Positions 1-9,128 of a DNA stretch of 64,000 nucleotides are shown here, piece by piece. The notes under the pieces are model-generated. The model was not told the origin of the DNA and ran no database searches. It saw nothing but the letters and a program-made list of their open reading frames with translations. Source of the DNA: Quadrisphaera sp. RL12-1S (GTDB taxonomy: Bacteria; Actinomycetota; Actinomycetes; Actinomycetales; Quadrisphaeraceae). The stretch covers positions 248,001 through 312,000 of the forward strand of contig NZ_JACNME010000003.1 of assembly GCF_014270065.1 (NCBI RefSeq), written 5' to 3'. A program made the translations under genes and the position numbers. Each line of letters opens with the position of its first letter. Position 1 is the first letter of the stretch.

Positions 1-415
1 CCTGGACGAGGTGTCTCACGCCCACGAGCAGGTCACCCCCCGGCCCAGAGCGCAGCAGGTCGAGCTGGCCGGCCACGTCCGCGGTGAGGTCCACCCACCC
101 GACGACGCCGGCCAGCAGCGGGTCGGCGGCGGCCGTGGCGAGCAGCGCACGGCTCTCCTGGAGGGTGCACACGGACTGCACCACCACGGCGGCGCCCAGC
201 GGCCTGCCGTCCACGCCGCCGCCGGCGGCCTCGCGCAGGTCGGCGGCGGTGAAGGTCCTGTCGATGGCCGCGTGCTCGGGAGCCGCCAGCCAGTCCTGGC
301 CGGGGTCGGCCGGGTCCCACAGGTGGTGGTGGGCGTCCACGGCGGGGGTCTGCGGGAGCCGCTGGAAGCTGCCGCCCTCGCCGCCGCGGACGCCCGCCGG
401 CTCAGCGGGCGCCAC
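1..415 (-). CDS. Amidohydrolase family protein, L-fuconolactonase-like (3' part outside window)
   Basis: Reading the complement from the GTG at 415 gives a protein whose early motif [10 protein letters not shown] is typical of amidohydrolase-2 lactonases: the HxH pair binds the catalytic metal. Only about 138 codons lie in the window. The start is set by GGAGG about 6 nt upstream and by a 14-base overlap with the end of the fuconate dehydratase gene; a second GTG at 340 directly precedes the DAHHH motif. Translational coupling to L-fuconate dehydratase and nearby fucosidases points to hydrolysis of L-fucono-lactone in the non-phosphorylating fucose pathway. That substrate is inferred from context; the family also acts on other sugar lactones and on dicarboxylates. 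Confidence 0.75.
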   Translation of the reverse strand, partial: MAPAEPAGVRGGEGGSFQRLPQTPAVDAHHHLWDPADPGQDWLAAPEHAAIDRTFTAADLREAAGGGVDGRPLGAAVVVQSVCTLQESRALLATAAADPLLAGVVGWVDLTADVAGQLDLLRSGPGGDLLVGVRHLVQ

Positions 416-1736
416 GCGCCCTCCACTGGGGGCCGCCGGGGAAGGTGTAGTCCGCCACCGAGGCGGCGTGCATCTGCCCGCCGCCACCGGGGGCCAGCGG
501 AGCGCGGTAGCGCCCGCGCTCCAGGCGGACGGGCGTGACGAAGTGCTCGTGCAGGTGGTCGACGTGCTCCACCACGCGGTCGGTCCAGGTGCCGGAGACG
601 GACACGAAGTCGAGCATCGACAGGTGCTGGACCATCTCGCACAGCCCGACCCCGCCCGCGTGCGGGCAGACGGGGACGCCGTGGTGGGCGGCCATGAGCA
701 GGATCGCGAGGTTCTCGTTGACCCCGGCCACGCGGGCGGCGTCGATCTGGACCACGTCCACCGCGCGCAGCTGCAGCAGCTGCTTGAAGACCACGCGGTT
801 GGCGACGTGCTCGCCGGTGGCCACCTTGGTCGGGTGCACCGCCCGCCGCACCGTGGCGTGGCCCAGCACGTCGTCCGGGCTGGTCGGCTCCTCGATCCAG
901 TACGGGTCGTAGGGGGCCAGGGCGTGCATCCAGGCGATGGCCTGCCCCACGTCCCAGCGCTGGTTGGCGTCCACGGCGATGCGGATGTCGTCGCCGACGG
1001 CGGCGCGGGCCACCTTCATGCGGCGCACGTCGTCGGTGAGGTCGGCGCCCACCTTGAGCTTGATCTGGGTGAACCCGTCCGCGACGGCCTCGTGGGCCAG
1101 GCGCTCCAGCTTGTCGTCGGAGTACCCCAGCCAGCCCGGGGTGGTGGTGTACGCGGGGTAGCCCTGCTCCAGCAGGAGCGCCTCGCGCTCGGCGCGGCCC
1201 GGCAGGGCGCGGTCCAGCACCGCCTTCGCCTCGGCGCGCGTCATGGCGTCCGTCAGCCAGCGGAAGTCGACGAGGTCCAGCAGCTCCTCGACGTCGAGGT
1301 GGGCCAGGTGCTGCCACAGCGGCTGGCCGGCCCGCTTGGCGCGCAGGTCCCAGGCGGCGTTGAGGACGGCGCCCACCGCCATCTGCACGACGCCCTTCTC
1401 GGGCCCGAGCCAGCGCAGCTGCGGCTCGTGGACCATCTCGCGGGAGAAGGCGCCCAGGTCGCCGAGCACCTCGTCGACGCGGCGGCCGACCACCCACTGC
1501 TCGAGCGCCCTGATGGCGGCGGACTGGATGTCGTTCCCGCGGCCGGTGGTGAAGGCCAGCGCGTGGCCCTCGTGCCCGTCACCGGCGTCGGTGTGCAGCA
1601 CCGCGTAGGCGGCAGAGTAGTCGGGCTCGGGGTTCATCGCGTCCGAGCCGTCGAGGTGCTCGGAGGTGGGGAAGCGCACGTCGTGGACCTCGAGCGCGGT
1701 GAACCGCGCGGCGGCGGGGAGCGGGTCGGACGGCAC
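402..1736 (-). CDS. L-fuconate dehydratase (enolase superfamily)
   Basis: About 444 residues, the usual length for the family, which dehydrates L-fuconate to 2-keto-3-deoxy-L-fuconate. Enolase-superfamily residues are visible: the KxK of QIKLKVG, metal ligands in [17 protein letters not shown] and ATGEH, and the basic region CPHAGGVGL. The GTG at 1736 is preferred over the upstream ATG at 1784 because AGGAGG precedes it at the right spacing. The gene is divergent from a GntR regulator; a candidate operator lies at 1887-1900. Other acid-sugar dehydratases are possible in principle, but the neighbouring fucosidases support fuconate. Confidence 0.88.
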   Translation of the reverse strand: MPSDPLPAAARFTALEVHDVRFPTSEHLDGSDAMNPEPDYSAAYAVLHTDAGDGHEGHALAFTTGRGNDIQSAAIRALEQWVVGRRVDEVLGDLGAFSREMVHEPQLRWLGPEKGVVQMAVGAVLNAAWDLRAKRAGQPLWQHLAHLDVEELLDLVDFRWLTDAMTRAEAKAVLDRALPGRAEREALLLEQGYPAYTTTPGWLGYSDDKLERLAHEAVADGFTQIKLKVGADLTDDVRRMKVARAAVGDDIRIAVDANQRWDVGQAIAWMHALAPYDPYWIEEPTSPDDVLGHATVRRAVHPTKVATGEHVANRVVFKQLLQLRAVDVVQIDAARVAGVNENLAILLMAAHHGVPVCPHAGGVGLCEMVQHLSMLDFVSVSGTWTDRVVEHVDHLHEHFVTPVRLERGRYRAPLAPGGGGQMHAASVADYTFPGGPQWRARGAR

Positions 1737-1886
1737 GGGGACCTCCTGGGCGGTCGGGTGGGCGCGGTGCTGGACCGGCTGCACGGCGGGTGCGGTGCGG
1801 GCGCAGGTCGTCGAGGTCCTCGCACCTGCCGGTCCCCGCGGGGGCGGCTCGGCGTCGCCCTCGACGCACCAGTGACGCTAGCGAGT

Positions 1887-1900
1887 CAGTCATCCGATGT
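1887..1900. promoter_or_regulatory. Candidate GntR (FadR-type) operator, copy 1
   Basis: CAGTCATCCGATGT holds the short palindrome CATC-C-GATG. A 13/14 identical copy lies at 2717-2730, before the sugar-binding protein gene. Two near-identical sites bracketing the regulator gene and facing both catabolic operons suggest the operator of the GntR protein. Confidence 0.55.
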
Positions 1901-1985
1901 CTAGACGCAGCAAACATCAGACGTGCATGGTGGGGGGACCGGGCACCCGTCCGGGAGACACGACCCCAGCCCCGGAGGTGACGAG

Positions 1986-2687
1986 GTGGCAGCTCCGCTC
2001 ACGGAGGCCGCGATCGAGAAGGTGCGCGACCTCATCCGCAGCGGCGACCTGGGCCCCGGCCAGCGGCTGCCCGCGGAGGCGGCGCTCTCGGCCCAGCTCG
2101 GGGTGAGCCGGTCCAGCCTGCGCGAGGCCGTGCGGGCACTGGCCACGGCCGGGGTGCTGGACGTCAGGCGCGGCGACGGCACGTTCGTCACGGCGCTGCG
2201 GCCGGAGCAGCTGTTCACCGGCATCGGCGAGGCCGTCGACCTCATGCGCGACGAGTCGCTGCTGGAGCTCATGGAGTGCCGTCGCGTCGTGGAACCGCAG
2301 GTCACAGCCCTGGCCGCGACGCGCTGCGAGGACGAGGACCTCGCCGAGATCCACCGGCACCTCGAGCTCATGGAGGCGGCCAGCGACGAGCAGGACCTCA
2401 TCGCGCACGACGCCGACTTCCACGCGGCCATCGCCGCGGCCAGCGGCAACGCAGCCCTCGCCGCCATCCTGCGGGGCATCTCCGGGGTGACCCTGCGCGC
2501 CCGGGTGTGGCGCGCCCTCACCGAGGCGGACTCCTCGCGCCACACCATCGACGAGCACCGGGCCATCTACGACGCCGTGCGCGACGGCGACGCGCCGCGC
2601 GCGGAGGCGGCGGCGCTGCTGCACGTGGCGAACGTCGAGACGTGGATGCGGCGCACCCTCGCGCCACAACACCCGCGAAACCCTTGA
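1986..2687 (+). CDS. GntR-family transcriptional regulator with FCD domain (FadR subfamily)
   Basis: About 233 residues. The N-terminal winged helix is recognisable (LGPGQRLPAEAALSAQLGVS followed by SRSSLREAVRAL), then an all-helical FCD ligand domain with the usual metal-binding pattern (HDADFHAAIAAASGN and a later DEHRAIYDAV). The GTG at 1986 is chosen because GGAGG lies 7 nt upstream; the ATG at 1923 lacks such a site. The gene sits between the fuconate genes and the sugar transporter, so it is the likely local repressor responding to a fucose-derived sugar acid. The effector is inferred. Confidence 0.85.
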   Translation: MAAPLTEAAIEKVRDLIRSGDLGPGQRLPAEAALSAQLGVSRSSLREAVRALATAGVLDVRRGDGTFVTALRPEQLFTGIGEAVDLMRDESLLELMECRRVVEPQVTALAATRCEDEDLAEIHRHLELMEAASDEQDLIAHDADFHAAIAAASGNAALAAILRGISGVTLRARVWRALTEADSSRHTIDEHRAIYDAVRDGDAPRAEAAALLHVANVETWMRRTLAPQHPRNP

Positions 2688-2712
2688 CAGGCCAGTCGAG
2701 TCCAGACAAGAG
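2684..2712 (+). promoter_or_regulatory. Candidate promoter for the fucoside transporter operon
   Basis: TTGACA at 2684-2689 overlaps the stop codon of the GntR gene. A weak -10-like AAGAGT follows after an 18-nt spacer. The operator copy at 2717-2730 would sit at or just after the start site, a position suited to repression. Confidence 0.4.
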
Positions 2713-2716
2713 TGCG

Positions 2717-2730
2717 CAGTCATCGGATGT
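2717..2730. promoter_or_regulatory. Candidate GntR (FadR-type) operator, copy 2
   Basis: CAGTCATCGGATGT differs from the site at 1887-1900 only at the centre of the CATC-N-GATG palindrome. It lies about 95 bp before the binding-protein start codon. Confidence 0.55.
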
Positions 2731-2824
2731 ATGGCCCTGCGGAGCGCTGGTGCTCCGCAGCGTGCGCATCCGGTGCAGCACCATCCCCCGTCAAGGCTCG
2801 ACGACGACGTCACGGAGGCCCCCG

Positions 2825-4078
2825 ATGGCACCCACCCTCTCGCGCCGGCAGCTGCTCGGCCTCGGTGGCGGCGCTGCCGCCGCGCTCGCCCTGTCCGCCT
2901 GCGGCGGCGGTTCGTCCGGCTCCGGCTCGGGCGGTTCGGGCGGCACCGACCTGACCTGGCAGATGTGGAGCGCCTCCACCGCCGAGGTGGACGCCTGGAA
3001 GAAGGTCGCCGACATCGCCGGCAAGGCCTCCGGCTCCACCATCGCCTTCCAGACCGCCGCCTGGAACGACTACTGGACCAAGCTGACCTCGCAGGCCGCC
3101 AGCGGCCAGACCGCTGACATCGTCAGCGTGCAGTCGCTGCGCGCCCCGCAGTTCGCCCAGCTGTTCACCGACCTCACCCCGAAGCTGTCGGCGATGGGCG
3201 TCACCGAGTCCGACTTCGACTCCAGCATCCTGGACGCCCTCAAGGTGGACGGGAAGCTGCTGGCGCTGCCCTACGACTTCGGCCCCCTGGTGGTCTTCTA
3301 CAACAAGACCGCCTTCCAGCAGGCGGGGCTGCCGATGCCCGCCATCGGGTGGACCCAGGACGACTTCCTGGCCGCGGCCAAGAAGCTGACCAGCGGCAAC
3401 ACCTACGGCTTCTTCGCCGGCGCCGTGCCGGACAGCGTCATCCCGTGGGCCATGAGCCAGCACGGGGTGCAGGCCGTCACCTCCGACGGCAAGCTCGACA
3501 TCGACACCAGCGAGTGGCGCGACACGCTCACCTGGTACCGGAGCCTCATCACCACCGAGAAGGTCGCCTCACCGCTGCCCTCGGCCGGCTCCCAGGCCGC
3601 CTCCACCAACCAGTTCCTCGCCGGCAACGCCGCCATGAACATCGACGGGCCCTGGAGCCTCATCAACGCCAAGGCGACGGCGAAGTTCGAGGTGGGCATC
3701 GCCCCGATGCCCGTCGGTGGGAGCGGCTCCAAGACCGTCACCGCCGGCTCCGGCTTCGGCGTCTCCGCGAAGGCGAAGAACCAGGACCTGGCCGCCAAGG
3801 CCACGGCGGGCCTGGTCAACGTGGAGTCCGAGACCTACCTGGGCCAGTCCGGGCGCGCCTTCCCGGCCCGCACCGCCCAGCAGAGCGCCTGGTACGAGGG
3901 CAACAAGCTCCAGGACGCCCAGGAGGTCATGGACGCCATGATCAAGGCCGCTGAGGGGTACCGCACCACCGCCAAGTGGACCCAGGTCAACAACGAGTGG
4001 AACAAGTACGCCGTGCCGTGCTTCAACGGCGACTCGGACGTCGACTCCTTCATCCAGCAGGTCATGGCCCAGGCCTGA
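2825..4078 (+). CDS. Sugar ABC transporter substrate-binding lipoprotein
   Basis: About 417 residues of the family-1 extracellular solute-binding type. The N-terminus has RRQLLGLGGG followed by a hydrophobic stretch and a lipobox-like LALSAC, so it is probably a Tat-exported lipoprotein anchored outside the membrane. A Gly/Ser-rich linker follows. The ATG at 2825 has GGAGG upstream; upstream codons in this frame run through the GntR gene and are not used. Two permease genes follow. With the fucosidases downstream, the likely ligands are fucosylated oligosaccharides or fucose, by inference. Confidence 0.88.
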   Translation: MAPTLSRRQLLGLGGGAAAALALSACGGGSSGSGSGGSGGTDLTWQMWSASTAEVDAWKKVADIAGKASGSTIAFQTAAWNDYWTKLTSQAASGQTADIVSVQSLRAPQFAQLFTDLTPKLSAMGVTESDFDSSILDALKVDGKLLALPYDFGPLVVFYNKTAFQQAGLPMPAIGWTQDDFLAAAKKLTSGNTYGFFAGAVPDSVIPWAMSQHGVQAVTSDGKLDIDTSEWRDTLTWYRSLITTEKVASPLPSAGSQAASTNQFLAGNAAMNIDGPWSLINAKATAKFEVGIAPMPVGGSGSKTVTAGSGFGVSAKAKNQDLAAKATAGLVNVESETYLGQSGRAFPARTAQQSAWYEGNKLQDAQEVMDAMIKAAEGYRTTAKWTQVNNEWNKYAVPCFNGDSDVDSFIQQVMAQA

Positions 4079-4127
4079 CGGCCCCGACGGCGCAGCCCCC
4101 CGCGATGTCACGGCCCGAGGAGGTCCC

Positions 4128-5075
4128 ATGGCGCTGACCGGCGCCGTCCGCGTCACCGACGCCACCGACCCGACAGCGTCCCCCGCGCCGCCGCGAGGGA
4201 CGAGGCGGGGCGACGGTCGAGCCGCCTCGGCCTTCCTGCTGCCGGGCGCGATCGGGTTCGTCGCCTTCACGGCGTTCCCGATCGTCGCCTCGCTGGTGAT
4301 GAGCTTCTTCGACTGGCCCGTGCTGGGAGACCCCAGCTTCGTCGGCTTCCAGAACTTCGTCGAGCTCTTCACCACCGACCCGGTCTTCAAGACCGCGCTG
4401 CTCAACACGGCCGTGTTCGTGCTGCTCTACGTGCCGATCAACATCGTGGTGTCGATGGGCCTGGCGGTCTGGATCTCGCCGCGCATCATCGGTCGGCGGT
4501 ACTACCGCGTGCTGTTCTTCGTGCCCGCGGTGACCCCGATGGTGGGCAACGCGGTGGTCTTCGGGCTGCTGTACACCCCGCGCGGGCTCATCGACAGCAC
4601 CTTCCAGACCCTCTTCGGGGTCAGCGCGCCGAACTTCCTGGGGTCGAGCTCGTGGGCGCTGCCCGCCGTCGTCCTCATGTCGGTCTGGCAGGGCTTCGGG
4701 TACAACCTCCTCGTCTTCTCCGCCGCGCTGGACGCGGTGCCGCCCTCGCTCACCGAGGCGGCCGCCATCGACGGCGCCGGCCCGGTGCGGCAGTTCTTCT
4801 CGGTGGTGCTGCCGCTGATGAGCCCGTCCCTGTTCTTCGCGACCGTGCTGACGCTCATCAGCTCGTTCCAGGTCTTCGTGCAGCCCTACATCCTCACCGG
4901 CGGGGGTCCGGGCAACAGCACCACCACGCTGGTCATGTACCTGTACCAGTCCGGCTTCCAGAACTTCCGGCTCGGGTTCGCGTCAGCGATCGCGTGGGTG
5001 CTGTTCGTGATCATCATGGCGCTCACGGCGATCCAGTTCCTCGGCCAGAAGAAGTGGGTGCACTATGACCAGTGA
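4128..5075 (+). CDS. Sugar ABC transporter permease (MalF-type)
   Basis: About 315 residues with roughly six membrane helices. The cytoplasmic EAA loop that docks the ATPase is clear (TEAAAIDGAGPVRQFFSVVL). The start is preceded by GAGGAGG. The gene follows the binding protein by about 50 bp and its end overlaps the next permease start by 11 bases. No ATP-binding subunit is encoded nearby; in actinomycetes a shared MsiK-type ATPase often powers such importers. Confidence 0.88.
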   Translation: MALTGAVRVTDATDPTASPAPPRGTRRGDGRAASAFLLPGAIGFVAFTAFPIVASLVMSFFDWPVLGDPSFVGFQNFVELFTTDPVFKTALLNTAVFVLLYVPINIVVSMGLAVWISPRIIGRRYYRVLFFVPAVTPMVGNAVVFGLLYTPRGLIDSTFQTLFGVSAPNFLGSSSWALPAVVLMSVWQGFGYNLLVFSAALDAVPPSLTEAAAIDGAGPVRQFFSVVLPLMSPSLFFATVLTLISSFQVFVQPYILTGGGPGNSTTTLVMYLYQSGFQNFRLGFASAIAWVLFVIIMALTAIQFLGQKKWVHYDQ

Positions 5076-6000
5076 GGCCCTCGGGTCCCGGCGCGACGCC
5101 CTGTCGGCGTCCGACACCACCGGCTCCGCCGGGGGGTCCGCAGCCGCCGGCGGGACCGGCGGGGTGGTCACGCAGCGGCGCCGCAAGGGCCCGCCGGTGG
5201 TCTCCCAGCTGCTGCTGACCCTGGCGCTGCTGCTGTTCTTGGCGCCGCTGGCGTGGATGGTGCTGTCCAGCCTCAAGAGCGCCGGGGAGATCTTCACCAC
5301 GCCCCCGAAGCTGTTCGGGGAGAGCCTGCTCTTCAGCAACTACAGCGACGCTCTCGACTTCCTGCCGTTCGGCCGGTTCATGATCAACACGGCCTTCGTG
5401 GCCGTCACGGGCACCGTCATCACGCTGGTGACCTCGGCACTGTCGGCCTACGCCTTCGCCCGCCTCCGGTTCAAGGGGCGCGACTCGCTCTTCCTCGTCT
5501 ACCTGGGCACGCTCATGGTGCCGCAGGAGGTCGTCGTCGTCCCGATGTTCCTGATCATGAACCAGCTGGGGTGGATCAACACCTTCCAGGCGCTGATCCT
5601 CCCCTGGGCGTTCACCGCTTTCGGCACGTTCCTGCTGCGCCAGTTCTTCCTCACCATCCCCAAGGAGCTGGAGGAGTCGGCGCGCATCGACGGCGCCGGG
5701 CACTGGCGCATCCTCACGCAGATCATCGTGCCGATCGCCGCACCGGCGTTCGCGGTGCTCGCCGTGTTCACGTTCATCACCTACTGGAACAGCTTCCTGT
5801 GGCCGCTGATCGTCACCAACGACGTCAGCACCACCACGGTGCCGTTGGGCCTGAACCTCTTCCTCGGCCAGAACGGGCAGGCCTGGAACCTGCTCATGGC
5901 CGCGGCCACCATCTCCATGGCCCCCACGGCCCTGCTGGTGCTGCTGCTGCAGCGCTACCTCGTCAAGGGCATCGCCCTGTCGGGGCTCGGCGGCCGCTGA
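5065..6000 (+). CDS. Sugar ABC transporter permease (MalG-type)
   Basis: About 311 residues with six predicted membrane segments and the EAA loop EESARIDGAGHWRILTQIIV. The start overlaps the previous gene, indicating coupled translation of the two halves of the membrane channel. The first ~45 residues are a Gly/Ala/Ser-rich cytoplasmic leader. Confidence 0.88.
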   Translation: MTSEALGSRRDALSASDTTGSAGGSAAAGGTGGVVTQRRRKGPPVVSQLLLTLALLLFLAPLAWMVLSSLKSAGEIFTTPPKLFGESLLFSNYSDALDFLPFGRFMINTAFVAVTGTVITLVTSALSAYAFARLRFKGRDSLFLVYLGTLMVPQEVVVVPMFLIMNQLGWINTFQALILPWAFTAFGTFLLRQFFLTIPKELEESARIDGAGHWRILTQIIVPIAAPAFAVLAVFTFITYWNSFLWPLIVTNDVSTTTVPLGLNLFLGQNGQAWNLLMAAATISMAPTALLVLLLQRYLVKGIALSGLGGR

Positions 6001-6090
6001 CCGCCCTCGCAGCCCCCGCGGCTCCGGGCCCGCGGCACCTCGCCCGATGACCAGACCGGATCCCGCACCACCACCCGGAGGTTCCACCCC

Positions 6091-7485
6091 GTGTTCTCCG
6101 ACGACGCCCGCACGGAGCTCTACCAGCGCTTCGAGCGGCCCGTTCCCGCCTGGTTCTCCGAGGCCAAGCTCGGCATCTTCATCCACTGGGGCGCCTACTC
6201 GGTGCCCGCCTGGGCCGAGCCCATCGGCGAGCTGGGCACCATCGAGCGCACCACCTGGATGAAGCACAACCCGTACGCCGAGTGGTACTACAACACCATC
6301 CGCATCGAGGGCTCCCCCGCGGCGGAGCACCACCGCGAGACCTACGGCGGCGCCCCCTACGACGACTTCCTCGACGCCTGGAAGGCCGAGGAGTTCGACC
6401 CCGACGCGTGGGCCTCGCTGTTCGCCCGCGCCGGCGCGCGGTACGTGGTGCCCACCACCAAGCACCACGACGGCATCTGCCTGTGGGACGCCCCCGGCAC
6501 CCCCCGCAACACCGTGGCACGCGGCCCGCAGCGCGACCTGGTCGGAGACCTCGCCGCCGCCACGCGCCGCGCCGGGATGCGCTTCGGCACCTACTACTCC
6601 GGCGGTCTCGACTGGGACGTGGCCGACTTCGGTCCGATCACCTCCGACATCGGCGAGGAGAAGCGGCCCCAGGACGAGGGGTACACGGCCTACGCCAACG
6701 CCCACGTGCGCGACCTCATCACCCGCTACGCCCCCGACCTGCTGTGGGGTGACATCAACTGGCCCGACGCGGGCAAGCCCGACGGGCCGCTGTCCTTCGC
6801 CCACGTGCTGGACGAGTACTACGCGGCCGTGCCCGACGGCGTGGTCAACGACAGGTTCGGGCAGACCCACTGGGACTTCCGCACCAGCGAGTACCAGCAG
6901 GGCCGCGACCTGGAGTCCGGCGCGTGGGAGAACTGCCGCGGCATCGGCTACTCCTTCGGCTACAACCAGGTCGAGGGGCCCGAGCACCACCTCACCGGCC
7001 CGCAGGCCGTGAAGCACCTGCTCGACGTCGTCGCCCGCGGGGGCAACCTGCTGCTGGACGTCGGGCCCACAGCGTCGGGGCAGGTCCCCGAGCTGCAGCG
7101 CCGCTGCCTGGAGGGGCTGGCGGACTGGATGTCCGTGAACGGCGCGGCGGTCCACGGCACCACGACGGTCGACGCCTCCGTCGCACGCCCCAGCGGGCAC
7201 CAGGGCCACGACGACGACGGCAGCGGCGCGACGTGGGTGCGCTGGACGCGCGCCGGCGACGTCGTCCACGCCGTGGTCGACGCCTCCGGGGAGGTGGCGC
7301 TGCCGCTCACCGCCGCCGCCGTGGACACCTCCAGCGCCCGCCTGCTCGACGGCACGCCCGTGACGGTGCGCGAGGGCTCCGGTGACGGCGCCTCCGTCGT
7401 CGTCGACGTCCCCCGGACCGCCGCGCAGCACGGACCCGCCGTCGTCGCCTTCGACCTGACCACCGACCGAGGAGCACGCGCATGA
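6091..7485 (+). CDS. Alpha-L-fucosidase, GH29 (first copy)
   Basis: About 464 residues. GH29 signatures are clear: KLGIFIHWGAYSVPAW near the N-terminus, TTKHHDGICLWD, and DLLWGDINW, whose Asp (about residue 221) is the expected catalytic nucleophile. The GTG at 6091 has an AGGAGG-like site upstream. There is no signal peptide, so it probably acts in the cytoplasm on imported fucosides, releasing L-fucose by a retaining mechanism. The stop overlaps the start of a second GH29 gene (ATGA). Confidence 0.88.
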   Translation: MFSDDARTELYQRFERPVPAWFSEAKLGIFIHWGAYSVPAWAEPIGELGTIERTTWMKHNPYAEWYYNTIRIEGSPAAEHHRETYGGAPYDDFLDAWKAEEFDPDAWASLFARAGARYVVPTTKHHDGICLWDAPGTPRNTVARGPQRDLVGDLAAATRRAGMRFGTYYSGGLDWDVADFGPITSDIGEEKRPQDEGYTAYANAHVRDLITRYAPDLLWGDINWPDAGKPDGPLSFAHVLDEYYAAVPDGVVNDRFGQTHWDFRTSEYQQGRDLESGAWENCRGIGYSFGYNQVEGPEHHLTGPQAVKHLLDVVARGGNLLLDVGPTASGQVPELQRRCLEGLADWMSVNGAAVHGTTTVDASVARPSGHQGHDDDGSGATWVRWTRAGDVVHAVVDASGEVALPLTAAAVDTSSARLLDGTPVTVREGSGDGASVVVDVPRTAAQHGPAVVAFDLTTDRGARA

Positions 7486-9044
7486 CCACCGACCGCAGCT
7501 GGGTCCCCGAGCCCGTCGAGGTCCCCGACACGCAGGCGGCGCTGGCCGCGGTGCGGGAGGTGATCGACGCCGGTCCGTTCACCGACACCTGGGAGTCGCT
7601 GGCCGCCTACGAGGTGCCGGACTGGTTCCGCGACGCCAAGTTCGGGATCTTCATGCACTGGGGCGCGTACTCGGTGCCCGCCTTCGGCAACGAGTGGTAC
7701 CCGCGGCGCATGTACCAGCAGGGCACGCCCGAGCACGCCCACCACCGCGAGGTCCACGGCGACCACGCCGAGGTCGGGTACAAGGACTTCCTGCCCCGCT
7801 TCACCATGGACGCCTTCGACCCGGCGGGCATGGCGCAGCTGTTCCGGCGGGCGGGCGCGCAGTTCGTGGTCCCGGTGGCCGAGCACCACGACGGCTTCCC
7901 GATGTACGACGAGCCGCGCACCCGGTGGAACGCCACGAAGGTGGGGCCGAAGCGCGACGTGCTGGGCGACGTCCTGGGCGCGTGCGACGACCAGTGGATC
8001 GTCCGCGGAGCCTCCAGCCACCGCGCGGAGCACTGGTTCTTCTTCCACCCGGGGCGCGCGTTCGCCTCCGACGTCCGCGACGACGCCGAGTTCGCCGACC
8101 TGTACGGCCCGGCGATGCCGCAGGCCACCGGGCCCACCGAGGCCTACCTCGAGGACTGGCTGCTGCGCACGGTGCGGATCATCGACGGCTACCGGCCGCA
8201 GGTGCTGTGGTTCGACTGGTGGATCGAGCACCCGGCGTTCGAGCCGTACCGGCGGATGCTCGCGGCGTACTACTACAACCGCGCAGCGCAGTGGGGCCGC
8301 GGTGTGGTGGTCCAGTACAAGTGGGAGGCGTTCAGGCCGGGCACCGCGGTGCTCGACGTGGAGCGCGGCGGCATGGCCGACGTGCAGGAGCGCCCCTGGC
8401 AGAACGACACCTCGGTCTCGCGCACCTCGTGGGGGTGGATCGAGGGCCACGAGTGGAAGAGCCCCGTCGACCTGGTGGGCGAGCTCGTCGACGTCGTCGC
8501 CAAGAACGGCTGCCTGCTCCTCAACATCGGGCCCAAGCCCGACGGCACCATCCCGCCGGAGGAGGCGGCGCTGCTGGAGGGCCTGGGCGCGTGGCTGACG
8601 CTCAACGGCGAGGCCGTGTACGGCACCCGCCCGTGGCGCGTGCCCGGCGAGGGGCCGACGGCGGTGCCGGAGGGCTCCTTCACCGATGCCGCCTCGCTGC
8701 CGTTCACCTCCGCGGACCTGCGCTTCACCCAGCGCGAGGAGGTGGGCCAGACGTCGCTGTACGCCATGGGCATGGTGCGCCCCGAGGACGGCGTGGTCCG
8801 GATCCGCTCCCTGGGCGGGGCGTCGTCGCTGGCCGTGCGCGACCTGGGGGACGTCACGCTGCTGGGACACGCGGGGGCGCTGGAGGTGCGCCGCACCGAC
8901 GACGCCCTCGAGGTGGTGCTGCCCTCGCCCCTGCCGGCGGCGGTGGAGGCGGTCCCGGGCTTCGCGCTGAAGCTCGTGCTGCCCGACCCTGCGGCCCCGG
9001 CGCCCCGCGCCCTGCTGCTGCCGGAGGGCGAGGGCGGCGGCTGA
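7482..9044 (+). CDS. Alpha-L-fucosidase, GH29 (second copy)
   Basis: About 520 residues, translationally coupled to the first GH29 gene. It repeats the family motifs KFGIFMHWGAYSVPAF, VAEHHDGFPMYD and QVLWFDWWIE, with nucleophile Asp near residue 245, but diverges elsewhere, which suggests different linkage preference rather than a recent duplicate. It also lacks a signal peptide. The last ~100 residues resemble the beta-rich C-terminal domain of GH29 enzymes. Confidence 0.87.
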   Translation: MTTDRSWVPEPVEVPDTQAALAAVREVIDAGPFTDTWESLAAYEVPDWFRDAKFGIFMHWGAYSVPAFGNEWYPRRMYQQGTPEHAHHREVHGDHAEVGYKDFLPRFTMDAFDPAGMAQLFRRAGAQFVVPVAEHHDGFPMYDEPRTRWNATKVGPKRDVLGDVLGACDDQWIVRGASSHRAEHWFFFHPGRAFASDVRDDAEFADLYGPAMPQATGPTEAYLEDWLLRTVRIIDGYRPQVLWFDWWIEHPAFEPYRRMLAAYYYNRAAQWGRGVVVQYKWEAFRPGTAVLDVERGGMADVQERPWQNDTSVSRTSWGWIEGHEWKSPVDLVGELVDVVAKNGCLLLNIGPKPDGTIPPEEAALLEGLGAWLTLNGEAVYGTRPWRVPGEGPTAVPEGSFTDAASLPFTSADLRFTQREEVGQTSLYAMGMVRPEDGVVRIRSLGGASSLAVRDLGDVTLLGHAGALEVRRTDDALEVVLPSPLPAAVEAVPGFALKLVLPDPAAPAPRALLLPEGEGGG

Positions 9045-9058
9045 CGGCTCCCCCGACG

Positions 9059-9112
9059 CCAGGTGGCCGATCGCCCGTGATCACGGTGATCATGGGCGAT
9101 CGGCCACCTGGG
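9059..9112. terminator. Long inverted repeat between convergent genes (bidirectional terminator candidate)
   Basis: A 17-bp perfect inverted repeat (arm CAGGTGGCCGATCGCCC and its complement) encloses a loop that itself contains TGATCAC/GTGATCA. It lies between the convergent GH29 and GH51 genes and fits a two-way terminator, though no T-tract follows on either side. Confidence 0.6.
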
Positions 9113-9128
9113 CGAGGGGCGGGCCCCG

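Noticed and set aside
16-1497. Long minus-strand open frame over the fuconate dehydratase gene
   Set aside because: It is Arg/Pro-rich noise in another frame of the same strand; the real gene shows enolase-superfamily residues.
84-1904. 606-codon plus-strand frame antisense to the fuconate genes
   Set aside because: Low-complexity Val/Gly/Arg translation with no family features; typical of antisense frames in high-GC DNA.
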